In this document: positions 17,262 through 24,228 of the stretch, in pieces
Numbering within the stretch: position 1 is the first letter of the stretch
Layout of the letters: the number at the start of each line of letters is the position of its first letter
From: JAGLTN01 sp035403325
GTDB lineage: Bacteria; Planctomycetota; Phycisphaerae; Sedimentisphaerales; Anaerobacaceae
Assembly: GCA_964492365.1 (NCBI GenBank)
Contig: CAZBKA010000036.1
Location: 1 to 24,228, forward strand
Length of the DNA: 24,228 nucleotides
Direction: 5' to 3'
Notes under the pieces: generated by a model
The model's database searches: none
What the model was told of the DNA's origin: nothing
What the model saw: only the letters and a program-made list of their open reading frames with translations
Translations under genes and position numbers: made by a program

Positions 17262-17450
17262 TCATTCAAATTTATTATCGTCTTCAATTTGTTTCTCAAG
17301 ATTATCCAGCTCTCCTTCCATATTTTCCTTCGTAATATCCTCAGCCTTAATCTCTTTCTTCACTGAATTTGGTTCAACAGCAGGTTTCTTCTTACAACCG
17401 ACACAACCAAAACATGCGACAATTAACAAAATACATAATACTCTGAACAT
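17262..17450 (-). CDS. Small lipoprotein (62 residues), first member of a paralogous set
   Basis: Starts MFRVLCILLIVACFGCVGC followed by KKK: a signal core and lipobox ending C-V-G-C. The mature part of about 43 residues is acidic and Lys-rich (KKEIKAEDITKENMEGELD, then NLEKQIEDDNKFE) and likely helical. ATG 17450 is chosen over ATG 17480 because AAGGGG lies seven bases before it. It follows the Lys/Glu-rich secreted protein gene by 54 bases on the same strand and probably shares its transcript. Similar to the two lipoproteins downstream in the signal region but different in the mature region. Function unknown. Confidence 0.72.
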   Translation of the reverse strand: MFRVLCILLIVACFGCVGCKKKPAVEPNSVKKEIKAEDITKENMEGELDNLEKQIEDDNKFE

Positions 17451-17504
17451 GATTTTCCCCTTAAATAATGTGAAATTCAATAATTTAAAACCAGCAACTC
17501 ACCA

Positions 17505-18110
17505 TTATTCCTCAGATTCAGCTTCAGATGCAGATTTGGATTCAGACTTAGATTCCTTCGTTTTTTCTTTTTTAGTTTCTTTTACCTCGGATTTAACTTT
17601 CTCAACAGCACCACCCTCGTCTTCAGCGGACATATCTATTTTTCTTTGCTCGAGTTTTCTAACTTTCGACTCAAATCTCTTGGTTTCCTTTTCCATAAGC
17701 GAATTGATTCGTGCCATCTGCTTTTCGTCACCAGAAGCAAGCTCTTTCATTTTTTCAAGCTTTGCTACTCGGGTCGCATGTTTGCTTTTTTCCTGCCCAA
17801 GCTGCCTGTCCACCGACAGATATCTCTGATCCTTCACCTTTTTATCTTGCTGACTATCTTCAGCCCCTGCAGATTCATCTCCTTTTTCTCCCTTTATATG
17901 AGACTTCTTTTTGTTACCATCATTTTGTTTTGCTTCTTTTCCCGACTCCTCAGTTGCTATACTTTCACCAACCTGCTCTTCTTTTGATTCTGCTTTTTCA
18001 GCTTTCGTGGTCTTTTCACTTTTTTTAGCTTTCCCCTTACCTTCTTTAGCCATAGCGACACCACCAGCAACCAGAACTAAAGCCATCAAAATCAAAACTA
18101 GTTTCTTCAT
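17505..18110 (-). CDS. Secreted Lys/Glu-rich low-complexity protein, unknown function
   Basis: A 201-residue protein. Residues 1-21 are a clear signal peptide with Ala-Met-Ala before the cut (KKLVLILMALVLVAGGVAMA). The mature part is dominated by Lys, Glu, Ser and Ala. Residues about 22-95 and 165-201 are low-complexity and probably disordered. Residues about 98-160 (RYLSVDRQLGQEKSKHATR through KRFESKVRKLEQRK) are heptad-like and should form a coiled coil. No catalytic motif or known domain is seen. GGAG about nine bases before the ATG gives a firm start. It lies 49 bases after the glycosidase gene and 54 bases before the first small lipoprotein. A structural or scaffolding role in the periplasm or cell surface is conceivable but not shown. 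Confidence 0.75.
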   Translation of the reverse strand: MKKLVLILMALVLVAGGVAMAKEGKGKAKKSEKTTKAEKAESKEEQVGESIATEESGKEAKQNDGNKKKSHIKGEKGDESAGAEDSQQDKKVKDQRYLSVDRQLGQEKSKHATRVAKLEKMKELASGDEKQMARINSLMEKETKRFESKVRKLEQRKIDMSAEDEGGAVEKVKSEVKETKKEKTKESKSESKSASEAESEE

Positions 18111-18159
18111 AATGTTGTCTCCTTAAAAAAACACTTTAACTCTCATATTAAAACCAAAA

Positions 18160-19434
18160 CTATATATGACGAATAATAGAGGTTACCTGCTTGTGCCACT
18201 TCACATCATTCCACATACCTTTAAATTGTGGATGAGTAAAATTACTCGAACAGTTAAATCTGTAATTATACTTTGCACCAAGTTCAGCACAAATCAACCC
18301 TGCTTCTTTAATAAACTTCCAGTCCAGATTAGGATTATCCAGCCAGCACACCGCCCCCCACCCCTCGGTATTGCCCGCTGCTATTTTATATTCAGATGCC
18401 GTATCAGCAACATGCTTAATCTTTCCATCCATCCAGCTTATAAGCTCTGTTTTGTGCTCCTTCCAATATGCCTTCATCGCATTATAACACTTAGCAAAGT
18501 TCATATCGTTCGGCATCGCATGAATATCACCCCAGTACCCCGTCGAGCCGCTCAACCCGCCATCCTGAACAAACCAGTAATGAACATCAAGACAATCGAG
18601 CATACTGATATCCATCGCTTCCCAAGGCACATCATCTGTGTTTGTAAAGCAATACATAAAAGCCTCATCCGACCATTTGCCCTTAAAATACTTAAGCGTA
18701 CTGCTCATGAAATTCCGATAGAATTCCACCTGAGCCGCATTATATTTACCAATTTTATTATTTAAAAGATGATCTTTCTTTACTTCTTCTCCACCTGATG
18801 CCTGGCTCTTACGCTTTTCAATCTCACCATGAAGCCAACCGAACCCATGCCACATCGGAAACTCATTCAAAAGGTCAACATAAATAACATTATCCATCTG
18901 ACCATTATCTTTTAAAAACGACAAAGTTTCATCCCACACTCGAATAAAACCATCCTCGCCTTTAAGCCTTGACTCCCTGTGAGAATCCTCTCCACGAAAC
19001 CACGTTGAAAGCCCGACATATATCCCCCTCTCCCTGCATTTGCTCATAAACTCCAGCAACCCTTTTCTAGGTTCAATATAACACGTGACATCATTGCCCC
19101 ACATCGCAGGGTTCCAGTTTTCTTTAGGACAATAAAATCTTTCCTCTATCTTACCATTCTCATCCCCCGCGATAAGCTGTGGAAAAGCATCTATGCGAAC
19201 CGCATTATAACCTCTGTGAGCCAGACCATCGAGAACCATATCCCAGTTTTCAAATTCGCCGCCTTGATGATGACGCAAAAGCCAACTGAAATCCCACATC
19301 GCAATTGCAACAGGTTTCTTTAAAGTATTTACCGTCACTTTTTTACGAGCAGAAGCCGCCAAAGCATTCGCGCCTTTAAAATTCAATGCCCCTGCCGCCA
19401 AAACTGCTGTTTTCAAAAAATCTCTTCTATCCAT
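18160..19434 (-). CDS. Tat-exported glycoside hydrolase, cellulase-like (clan GH-A TIM barrel)
   Basis: A 424-residue protein with a twin-arginine signal (MDRRDFLKTAVLAAGALNF), so folded before export. It resembles GH5-type or 'cellulase-like' barrels: NAVRIDAFP (78-85) on an early strand, LLNEFP with Glu191 as likely acid/base, DVHYWF (283-288), and AAGNTEGWGAVCW with Glu357 as likely nucleophile at the seventh strand. These are the expected clan positions, but the sugar substrate cannot be told. ATG 19434 is chosen because the Tat motif starts there; a TTG at 19473 would put 13 extra residues before it. The ribosome site is weak. It is followed 49 bases later by the Lys/Glu-rich secreted protein gene. 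Confidence 0.82.
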   Translation of the reverse strand: MDRRDFLKTAVLAAGALNFKGANALAASARKKVTVNTLKKPVAIAMWDFSWLLRHHQGGEFENWDMVLDGLAHRGYNAVRIDAFPQLIAGDENGKIEERFYCPKENWNPAMWGNDVTCYIEPRKGLLEFMSKCRERGIYVGLSTWFRGEDSHRESRLKGEDGFIRVWDETLSFLKDNGQMDNVIYVDLLNEFPMWHGFGWLHGEIEKRKSQASGGEEVKKDHLLNNKIGKYNAAQVEFYRNFMSSTLKYFKGKWSDEAFMYCFTNTDDVPWEAMDISMLDCLDVHYWFVQDGGLSGSTGYWGDIHAMPNDMNFAKCYNAMKAYWKEHKTELISWMDGKIKHVADTASEYKIAAGNTEGWGAVCWLDNPNLDWKFIKEAGLICAELGAKYNYRFNCSSNFTHPQFKGMWNDVKWHKQVTSIIRHI

Positions 19435-19520
19435 AAATACATCTGCCCAAAAACATTCCAAAATTAATCTCAATACAATTTAAAATATAATATCTGAAAA
19501 CTTCTGCCAATACTACTGAT

Positions 19521-19883
19521 TTAATCTAAATCTATTTTATGCTGACTTCTACGTTTTCTGCGTTGTTTTTGTTTGCGTATTTTCTCTGCTTTAACAGCTT
19601 CCGGGCTTTTGTCTCCAAGTTCCCTGTTTTCCACAAGTTCACAAAGCCTTTTCCTGCTGTAATATCGATTCAGTTTTTGACTTCGGGCTTTTTGCATCTT
19701 AACCTGCAAACCCGTAGGAATATGTTCCAGCAAAACACACGTTGCTGTTTTATTAACATGCTGACCACCAGGTCCCGAGGACCGTATAAATTTTTCCTGT
19801 AGCTCCGCCTCTTTCAGACCGCATTTCTCCATCCTGTCTCTCAGCTCAGTCAGCTTCTTGTCCGTAACTCCGAAATCAATCAT
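19521..19883 (-). CDS. Release-factor-like GGQ protein (ArfB/RF-1 domain family)
   Basis: A 120-residue protein that consists only of the peptidyl-tRNA hydrolysing domain of class I release factors. FIRSSGPGGQHVNKTATCV (32-50) carries the catalytic GGQ at 39-41, and the carboxy end is strongly basic (KAEKIRKQKQRRKRRSQ, 98-114), as in ArfB and mitochondrial rescue factors, whose tail enters the empty mRNA channel. It probably releases stalled ribosomes, though it could also be a PrfH-like factor. No codon-recognition domain is present. ATG 19883 is preferred, with a GGTGG stretch just upstream; a TTG at 19898 is also possible. It follows the remnant frame and the 100-residue gene on the same strand. 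Confidence 0.85.
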   Translation of the reverse strand: MIDFGVTDKKLTELRDRMEKCGLKEAELQEKFIRSSGPGGQHVNKTATCVLLEHIPTGLQVKMQKARSQKLNRYYSRKRLCELVENRELGDKSPEAVKAEKIRKQKQRRKRRSQHKIDLD

Positions 19884-19894
19884 AACCACCGCTT

Positions 19895-20068
19895 TCAACC
19901 ATGCAATGGCTCATTCTCGCCATTACTATCAACATACATATCCTCAAAGCCGCTCGTAGCAATCCAGACAAAACGCTCTGCTTGTCTTAAAAAACCACAA
20001 ATAACCTTTTCATAAATTTCTCCATCTGTAACAAAATCAAAGAAGAAAAAAAATAAAAAAGCTATCAA
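19895..20068 (-). pseudogene. 57-codon frame, likely amino-terminal remnant of a phospholipase D-like protein
   Basis: Minus-strand frame from TTG 20068 to TGA 19895. The TTG overlaps the TGA of the preceding gene (TTGA), which would allow coupled translation. The first ten codons are Phe-rich and look non-coding. The rest (TDGEIYEKVICGFLRQAERF, then VWIATSGFEDMYVD) resembles from memory the start of PLD-like proteins that read 'I/V-Y-x-x-V-I ... A-x-x-F-V-W-I-A-T-A-x-x-K-D-M-Y-V'. The HKD catalytic motifs are absent because the frame stops soon after. A decayed gene with most of its length deleted is the favoured reading; a real short protein or a chance frame remains possible. No database search was made. 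Confidence 0.35.
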
Positions 20069-20367
20069 GGTTTTTTTATATTAAACGTTTGAAGCAGTTC
20101 ATCAAGTTGTTCAGGCGTATGCCCATACCATGTATCATTGATATACCACTTGCCGTCTGCAGATTCATAAACAGTCATATTGCACTGCCTGTCGTGAACC
20201 TTGTGCATATCAAGAACAAACCTCCGCCAGTTTCGTTCCCCATGCTGCTTAAGAACCACACCAAGCATCGTCTCAGACAATCGCTTATTAACCTCGCTCG
20301 GCGGCGCAGACAATTCATAAACTTTCTTGGCAAATTTGCTAAGATCTATCCCGGTTACCTCTATCAT
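20065..20367 (-). CDS. Conserved-looking 100-residue protein of unknown function
   Basis: From ATG 20367 the protein begins MIEVTGIDLSKFAKKVYELS. It has a globular, non-repetitive composition with several aromatic and charged residues (NWRRFVLDMHKVHDRQ, then GKWYINDTWYGHTPEQLDELL), so it is probably a soluble cytosolic protein. The second ATG is chosen because GGAG lies eight bases before it, and only two bases before the first ATG at 20373. A TATAAT on the minus strand (complement of 20391-20396) lies 24 bases upstream without a clear -35 partner. It heads a minus-strand group with the remnant frame and the release-factor-like gene. No family is recognised. Confidence 0.7.
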   Translation of the reverse strand: MIEVTGIDLSKFAKKVYELSAPPSEVNKRLSETMLGVVLKQHGERNWRRFVLDMHKVHDRQCNMTVYESADGKWYINDTWYGHTPEQLDELLQTFNIKKP

Positions 20368-20589
20368 AAGCATATCTCCTTGTCTGCATTATTATAACCA
20401 ACCCTCACACCTAAAACCACAAAAATAATACTCAATAAAATATCATCACCTGATTTAAACAGAAAAATACTTTTTTAACTAACCTTTGATTAACATTACC
20501 CCCTGAATCTCTGCATTTTCAATAAGTAACCCTTATACCTTGGTAACAAAATAGAAATTTTCTATATTTGCAAAGTTTCCCAAATTATA

Positions 20590-20618
20590 TTGAAAAAATA
20601 CAATCTCATCGCTAAGAT
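20590..20618 (+). promoter_or_regulatory. Putative promoter of the lipoprotein/SOUL gene pair
   Basis: TTGAAA (20590-20595), a 17-base spacer and TAAGAT (20613-20618; 4/6 match) lie about 35 bases before the ATG at 20654. The rest of the 286-base gap (20368-20653) is AT-rich with no coding frame or hairpin of note. Confidence 0.35.
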
Positions 20619-20653
20619 AATCACAGTTCTATAATAATTGAAAGGAATCGACT

Positions 20654-21184
20654 ATGACTTCAAAAAACAAATGCATTATTATCACTATCTGTTTACTGTG
20701 TCTTTCATTTACTGGTTGCGGACCAAACTCAAAAAAAATGGCTTCAAAAAGTATCGCTTTGGAAAATCAGCACCCTTTTTCAGTCAAGGTAGATGTCATA
20801 GGTTGGGAAAAATTTGACAAGCTCCAGACTTCAGGTTTAAAAAATGAAACTTACGCTGAAACATTGACCAAAACTATAGACAACACAATGCTGTTCAATA
20901 AAGTAATAACCTCTGGCGATGCAAACTATAAACTAAAAGTAACGGTTCTGGATCATGTCCTGCCTGGTCATGTCATTGATTATGACCTCAAACTCAAAAC
21001 TCAATGGGACCTGATTGACACTGCCGCCGATAAAATAGTATGGACTGACACAATAGACTCTGCCTACACAAGCAAAATTGCAGATGACATAGTGACATTC
21101 GACAGATTGCAAAAGGCAAACGAAAATGTAGTCAAGATAAACATCGAAGAAGGAATAAAACGTTTATCACATTTAAAACTCTAA
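20654..21184 (+). CDS. Lipoprotein of unknown function
   Basis: A 176-residue protein with a lipoprotein signal: Lys-rich start, hydrophobic core IIITICLLCL, then lipobox F-T-G-C with Cys22. The mature part (about 155 residues) has alternating beta-type segments (YKLKVTVLDHVLPG, then DYDLKLKTQWDLIDTAADK and IVWTDTIDSAYTSK) resembling small beta/alpha periplasmic lipoproteins that are secretory-envelope accessories, but no family is assigned. AAAGGA about eight bases before the ATG is a good ribosome site. The SOUL-family gene starts 60 bases downstream on the same strand, so the two may be cotranscribed. Confidence 0.75.
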   Translation: MTSKNKCIIITICLLCLSFTGCGPNSKKMASKSIALENQHPFSVKVDVIGWEKFDKLQTSGLKNETYAETLTKTIDNTMLFNKVITSGDANYKLKVTVLDHVLPGHVIDYDLKLKTQWDLIDTAADKIVWTDTIDSAYTSKIADDIVTFDRLQKANENVVKINIEEGIKRLSHLKL

Positions 21185-21244
21185 GCCGGAAGTGGAAAAA
21201 CGATTTTGCAGATTTAAATTTTGTTAAATAGGAGTTTTACTAAA

Positions 21245-21889
21245 ATGAAAACTTCAAAACAAAAATTGGTTATTCTTGCCATATTGCTCATCGTCATCAC
21301 AATTATTGTAGGTTCATGTTCTGTCCTGAATATCGAAAAACAGAAATACACGGTTATAAAAAAACAAGGGCAATTCCAGGTACGCACTTATCAGCCTTAC
21401 ATAATGGTCGAAACAATCGTAGATTCCGATTTTGAACAGGCAGGCAACATCGCTTTCAGAAGACTGTTCAACTACATCAGCGGAGATAATATGTCAAAAG
21501 AAAAGATTGCAATGACCGCACCCGTAAACCAGGAGCCGCAGCAAACTACAGGCCAGAAGATCGCCATGACCGCTCCTGTAAACCAGCAAAGAGTCGGAGA
21601 ACAATGGGCTGTTGGTTTTGTAATGCCCGCAAAATACACAATGCAAACACTCCCTCAACCGACCAGTCAGGAACTAACCGTCAAACAGGTCCCATCTCAA
21701 AAAATGGCTTCCATAAAATACTCAGGCTCATGGTCACGCAAACTCTACGATGAAAATGAACTCGCTCTTCGCAAATTCATAGAAGATCAAAGCCTCAAAA
21801 TAACGGGGCAACCAACATGGGCCAGATACAACCCCCCATTCTGCCCAGGATTTCTCAGACGAAATGAAATCATGTTCCCAGTAGAATAA
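21245..21889 (+). CDS. SOUL heme-binding-family lipoprotein
   Basis: A 214-residue protein of the SOUL/HBP23 family. Family features are the KKQGQFQVRTYQPYIMVET strand near residue 45, AFRRLFNYISGDN near residue 80, the IAMTAPV motif, AVGFVMPAKYTM, and the closing ARYNPPFCPGFLRRNEIMFP. The IAMTAPVNQ motif occurs twice in close succession (near residues 91 and 107). Residues about 8-24 are hydrophobic and end in V-G-S-C, a plausible lipobox, so the protein is probably anchored in the periplasm. Heme or porphyrin binding is known for some animal members but not assured for bacterial ones. ATG 21245 has GGAG (21231-21234) ten bases upstream; a TTG at 21221 lies before the ribosome site and is rejected. 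Confidence 0.88.
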   Translation: MKTSKQKLVILAILLIVITIIVGSCSVLNIEKQKYTVIKKQGQFQVRTYQPYIMVETIVDSDFEQAGNIAFRRLFNYISGDNMSKEKIAMTAPVNQEPQQTTGQKIAMTAPVNQQRVGEQWAVGFVMPAKYTMQTLPQPTSQELTVKQVPSQKMASIKYSGSWSRKLYDENELALRKFIEDQSLKITGQPTWARYNPPFCPGFLRRNEIMFPVE

Positions 21890-22072
21890 TTAAGCTGTTC
21901 TTATTCTTTAACCGTCATAAAAAATGCTTACAATAGCGTATTGACACCCTAGTTAAAATTTCCGGAAAACCACTTTAAAAAACACCGCAGGCGTTAAATA
22001 ACAATAGCCCCCCGCAACCCAAACGGGGATGATTGTCCTGTTTCTAAAAAAGCTTTTCTGCAGAGAAGAAAT
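21890..22072. other. Convergent gap between the SOUL gene and the LamG gene
   Basis: 183 bases without a gene. A small hairpin (CCCCG at 22010-22014 with CGGGG at 22024-22028) has no T-run and is too weak to call a terminator. A lone TTGACA (21941-21946) has no -10 partner. Transcription must end here from both sides, but no convincing intrinsic terminator is visible. Confidence 0.4.
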
Positions 22073-24112
22073 TTATTTTTCAATGTGTATTTGTATAACC
22101 TTCTCTGAATCCAGGTCAAGCCAAACAATTAAATCTGTGCCTTCTAACTTTTCTGAAAACCCTAATCTGGCTTTTTTATTGTTTAATTTAATTCCATTAA
22201 CACTCACCTGGGCCGTGTCACTATTCCAGTTCTTAATAACAAAAGCAGGATTAACCAAAGGCCTTTCCACCGACGCTGAAAGAGTTATTTGAACCTCTGA
22301 TGCATTTTCACATTCAATGATAAAAGCACGCTCAACAATATCATACCCTGAAGATTTAACATGGCTGCTGCTAACTTTAATTTCAGGTGGATTCGACCAT
22401 GAACTGATTAGCTTAACCATATCATCTGCAGATTTATTTGTCAAACCATGCAGCATTACCTTGGTCATCGATGTCTCCGTCTCAGCAATTGAATCCCAGA
22501 AAAGATGGGTCAATGAAGAATGAGAAGCAAGATCATCTGTTAAAGCATACCTCCCGTCACAGGCCTTGGGCGAAGTGGGCCAATGGTTCCACCACGGAAA
22601 GATACACACCTCTCTGCGTGCTTCAATATCAAACATCTTAAATTCAGGATGATGTTGGATCGCTGCAGCCGCGAAAGGTTTATATTGAGACCTTGTATTT
22701 ACTACTTGAATTACAGCATTTGCAGGATAGTCAACATTAGGATCAGGAATCCGGTCTTTCCATGAAAACTTCTTACTCTCACCATTCATGTTAATAAGTG
22801 TCACCGCATCTGCATCAAGAATCTCATCTGGTCTTTGCCCAGGACTCATAACAAGCATTCCCTCAAACCATTCATGTGGTGATTTTGGTTTTGAGCTATG
22901 GATCGTTATTTTCCGTGTACCAACCGCATCAGGATAAATATAATAATACTCATCCGCCCATTCTCCCCAGCCCGTATATTCATCGACTCTGGCAAACTCA
23001 TACCAGTTATCTACCAAAGCATAACGCCAATGAATTACAGCACGTGCAGGGTTGCTTTCAATAATCCGAACCTGAGAATGCCTGCATTGCTTATCTGACA
23101 TAGGCTCTGCACAGCCTTTAACATCATCTCCCCATGTTTCTGTAAATTCATTATTGTACCATATGTCATTTTCCGTCACCCAGTTAGGAATATAACTCGT
23201 TCCACGCCAAAATATAAATTTACAGGGATTATTATCGAATCTTACTACAACATCTGCATGTTCTCCTACACGCCAGGCACTGTCCCAGGCATCATAATAT
23301 CGCAGCGTTGTATAAAATGCACCAAAGGTCCCTTTCCCCTTAGGCCCGCTCGGCAATTTGCGAAGTTGCAAATCAGGTTCATTTTTTGGTTTTAATTCTG
23401 TATAAATCTTTTGGATTTCTTCATCGCTGTAAGTTTTATTATAAATTTTTATTTCATCAATAATAGCATCTAAGAAAGTAAAAACATCTTCCGTTGCATG
23501 AGGCCTGATTGTCCCTACTGGTTTACGTTTAACACTATGTCTTGCAATAAAAACCTGTTGCCCATTGGCTGGGGTATAATCAACATCGCCTTTAAAATCT
23601 TTCAACATTTTACCGTTGAGATAAACTCTAATCCCCTGCTTTTCTTCGAATACACCTGCAATATGATACCATTTTCTAAGCTCAACAGATTCTTCTGATA
23701 ATACCGAAATATCTTTTTGTCCATAAATTTCAAATGCAGGATGTCCCAGCTCATCAACTCCAAGAAAAAAACCAGATTCCCCAGGTTTACCTGTAACAAG
23801 AATCGGACATAAATTCGTTGGATAAGCACCCAACGCAAACCATGCTTCAACTGTAAACGAACCTTCTGGCTGAGGAACTTGACCACTCGGATAAGAGATA
23901 AAGCTCGTATATCCATCAAATTGAATACCTTTTCCAACTACACCTGTTGTGGACTTATACCATGCCCCGGGAATACTGCCCAAAGCCGAAATATCCTTCT
24001 CTGAAACACTCCTGTTAGAAACATCTTCAAAACCCCAATCAACAACAACATTATCTCCAAAAGAAATTACCTCAAATGCAGTGATAAAAATTAAAATCAT
24101 GCTTAATCTCAT
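22073..24112 (-). CDS. Large secreted LamG-domain protein, unknown carboxy-terminal domain
   Basis: A 679-residue protein with a signal peptide at about residues 1-19 (MRLSMILIFITAFEVISFG). Residues about 20-245 form a LamG/concanavalin-A-like jelly roll: GIQFDGYTSFISYP, GSFTVEAWFALGAYP, KWYHIAGVFEEKQGIRVYLN and FLDAIIDEIKIYNKTYSDEE are its usual strands. Residues about 265-600 form a separate domain rich in Trp, Tyr and Asp (FYTTLRYYDAWDSAW, FIFWRGTSYIPNW, WYNNEFTETWGDD, FPWWNHWPTSPKACDGRYA), which looks like a carbohydrate-active or sugar-binding fold but is not a family I recognise. The last 70 residues form a small beta domain. GGAG nine bases before the ATG fixes the start. A role in binding or breaking down polysaccharides outside the cytoplasm is inferred from domain type. 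Confidence 0.85.
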   Translation of the reverse strand: MRLSMILIFITAFEVISFGDNVVVDWGFEDVSNRSVSEKDISALGSIPGAWYKSTTGVVGKGIQFDGYTSFISYPSGQVPQPEGSFTVEAWFALGAYPTNLCPILVTGKPGESGFFLGVDELGHPAFEIYGQKDISVLSEESVELRKWYHIAGVFEEKQGIRVYLNGKMLKDFKGDVDYTPANGQQVFIARHSVKRKPVGTIRPHATEDVFTFLDAIIDEIKIYNKTYSDEEIQKIYTELKPKNEPDLQLRKLPSGPKGKGTFGAFYTTLRYYDAWDSAWRVGEHADVVVRFDNNPCKFIFWRGTSYIPNWVTENDIWYNNEFTETWGDDVKGCAEPMSDKQCRHSQVRIIESNPARAVIHWRYALVDNWYEFARVDEYTGWGEWADEYYYIYPDAVGTRKITIHSSKPKSPHEWFEGMLVMSPGQRPDEILDADAVTLINMNGESKKFSWKDRIPDPNVDYPANAVIQVVNTRSQYKPFAAAAIQHHPEFKMFDIEARREVCIFPWWNHWPTSPKACDGRYALTDDLASHSSLTHLFWDSIAETETSMTKVMLHGLTNKSADDMVKLISSWSNPPEIKVSSSHVKSSGYDIVERAFIIECENASEVQITLSASVERPLVNPAFVIKNWNSDTAQVSVNGIKLNNKKARLGFSEKLEGTDLIVWLDLDSEKVIQIHIEK

Positions 24113-24170
24113 TTTGTTTAACTCCTTGCAAAAACAGAAAAGAATAATTACGCAACAATATCAATTAAAC

Positions 24171-24200
24171 AGCATACACATAAAATATCATCTTTGTCAA
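24171..24200 (-). promoter_or_regulatory. Putative promoter of the LamG-domain protein gene
   Basis: On the minus strand a consensus TTGACA (complement of 24195-24200), an 18-base spacer and TATGCT (complement of 24171-24176; 4/6 match) lie about 60 bases before the ATG. The far right end of the window beyond it holds no coding frame that can be judged. Confidence 0.5.
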
Positions 24201-24228
24201 AAAAAACTGCTAACTTTGTGCCGAACTC

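Noticed and set aside
19627..19635. TTTTCCACA, a DnaA-box-like 9-mer
   Set aside because: It is a single copy inside the release-factor-like coding sequence with no second box nearby, as expected by chance.
21941..21946. Consensus TTGACA as a promoter
   Set aside because: No acceptable -10 box occurs 15-19 bases downstream and no plus-strand gene follows.

Overview
The window is a bacterial chromosomal segment of moderately low GC with no rRNA, tRNA, CRISPR array or intact mobile element seen. The gene content fits an anaerobic or facultative member of the Planctomycetota (Phycisphaerae/Sedimentisphaerales-like): a pyrophosphate-type phosphofructokinase, a Tat-exported cellulase-superfamily glycosidase, a secreted LamG-domain protein, many small lipoproteins, AddAB, and a dnaA gene standing outside the dnaA-dnaN context. 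This placement is inferred from gene types and style only, not from a marker phylogeny.

Region 1 (1-3123): a lipoprotein gene running off the left edge, a HAD phosphatase and a LysR regulator lie on the minus strand. They diverge from gdhA (NADP-type glutamate dehydrogenase), and a 10-bp-arm inverted repeat sits between lysR and gdhA. A strong terminator follows gdhA. Region 2 (3164-7741): housekeeping genes. A family-4 uracil-DNA glycosylase converges on dnaA (TTG start). ftsY diverges from dnaA and converges, through a bidirectional terminator, on a PPi-type phosphofructokinase. Region 3 (7880-15051): addB and addA overlap by one base and encode a recombinational-repair helicase-nuclease with the AddB iron-sulfur cysteines intact.

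Region 4 (15193-18110): a small membrane-anchored coiled-coil protein converges on a YkuE-like metallophosphoesterase. Next comes a minus-strand cluster of one secreted Lys/Glu-rich protein and three small, mutually similar lipoproteins, one only 58 residues long. This cluster is the least explained part of the window. Region 5 (18160-20367): a Tat-exported glycosidase, a GGQ release-factor-like rescue protein, a 57-codon reading frame that looks like the amino-terminal remnant of a phospholipase-D-like protein, and a 100-residue protein of unknown function. Region 6 (20654-24112): a lipoprotein and a SOUL heme-binding-family lipoprotein on the plus strand, then a large secreted LamG-domain protein on the minus strand behind a good promoter.

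Several genes use starts inside the longest open frame, chosen from the ribosome binding sites. No clear novel multi-gene defence or mobile system was found. The best candidates for new biology are the small-lipoprotein cluster and the uncharacterised carboxy-terminal domain of the LamG protein.
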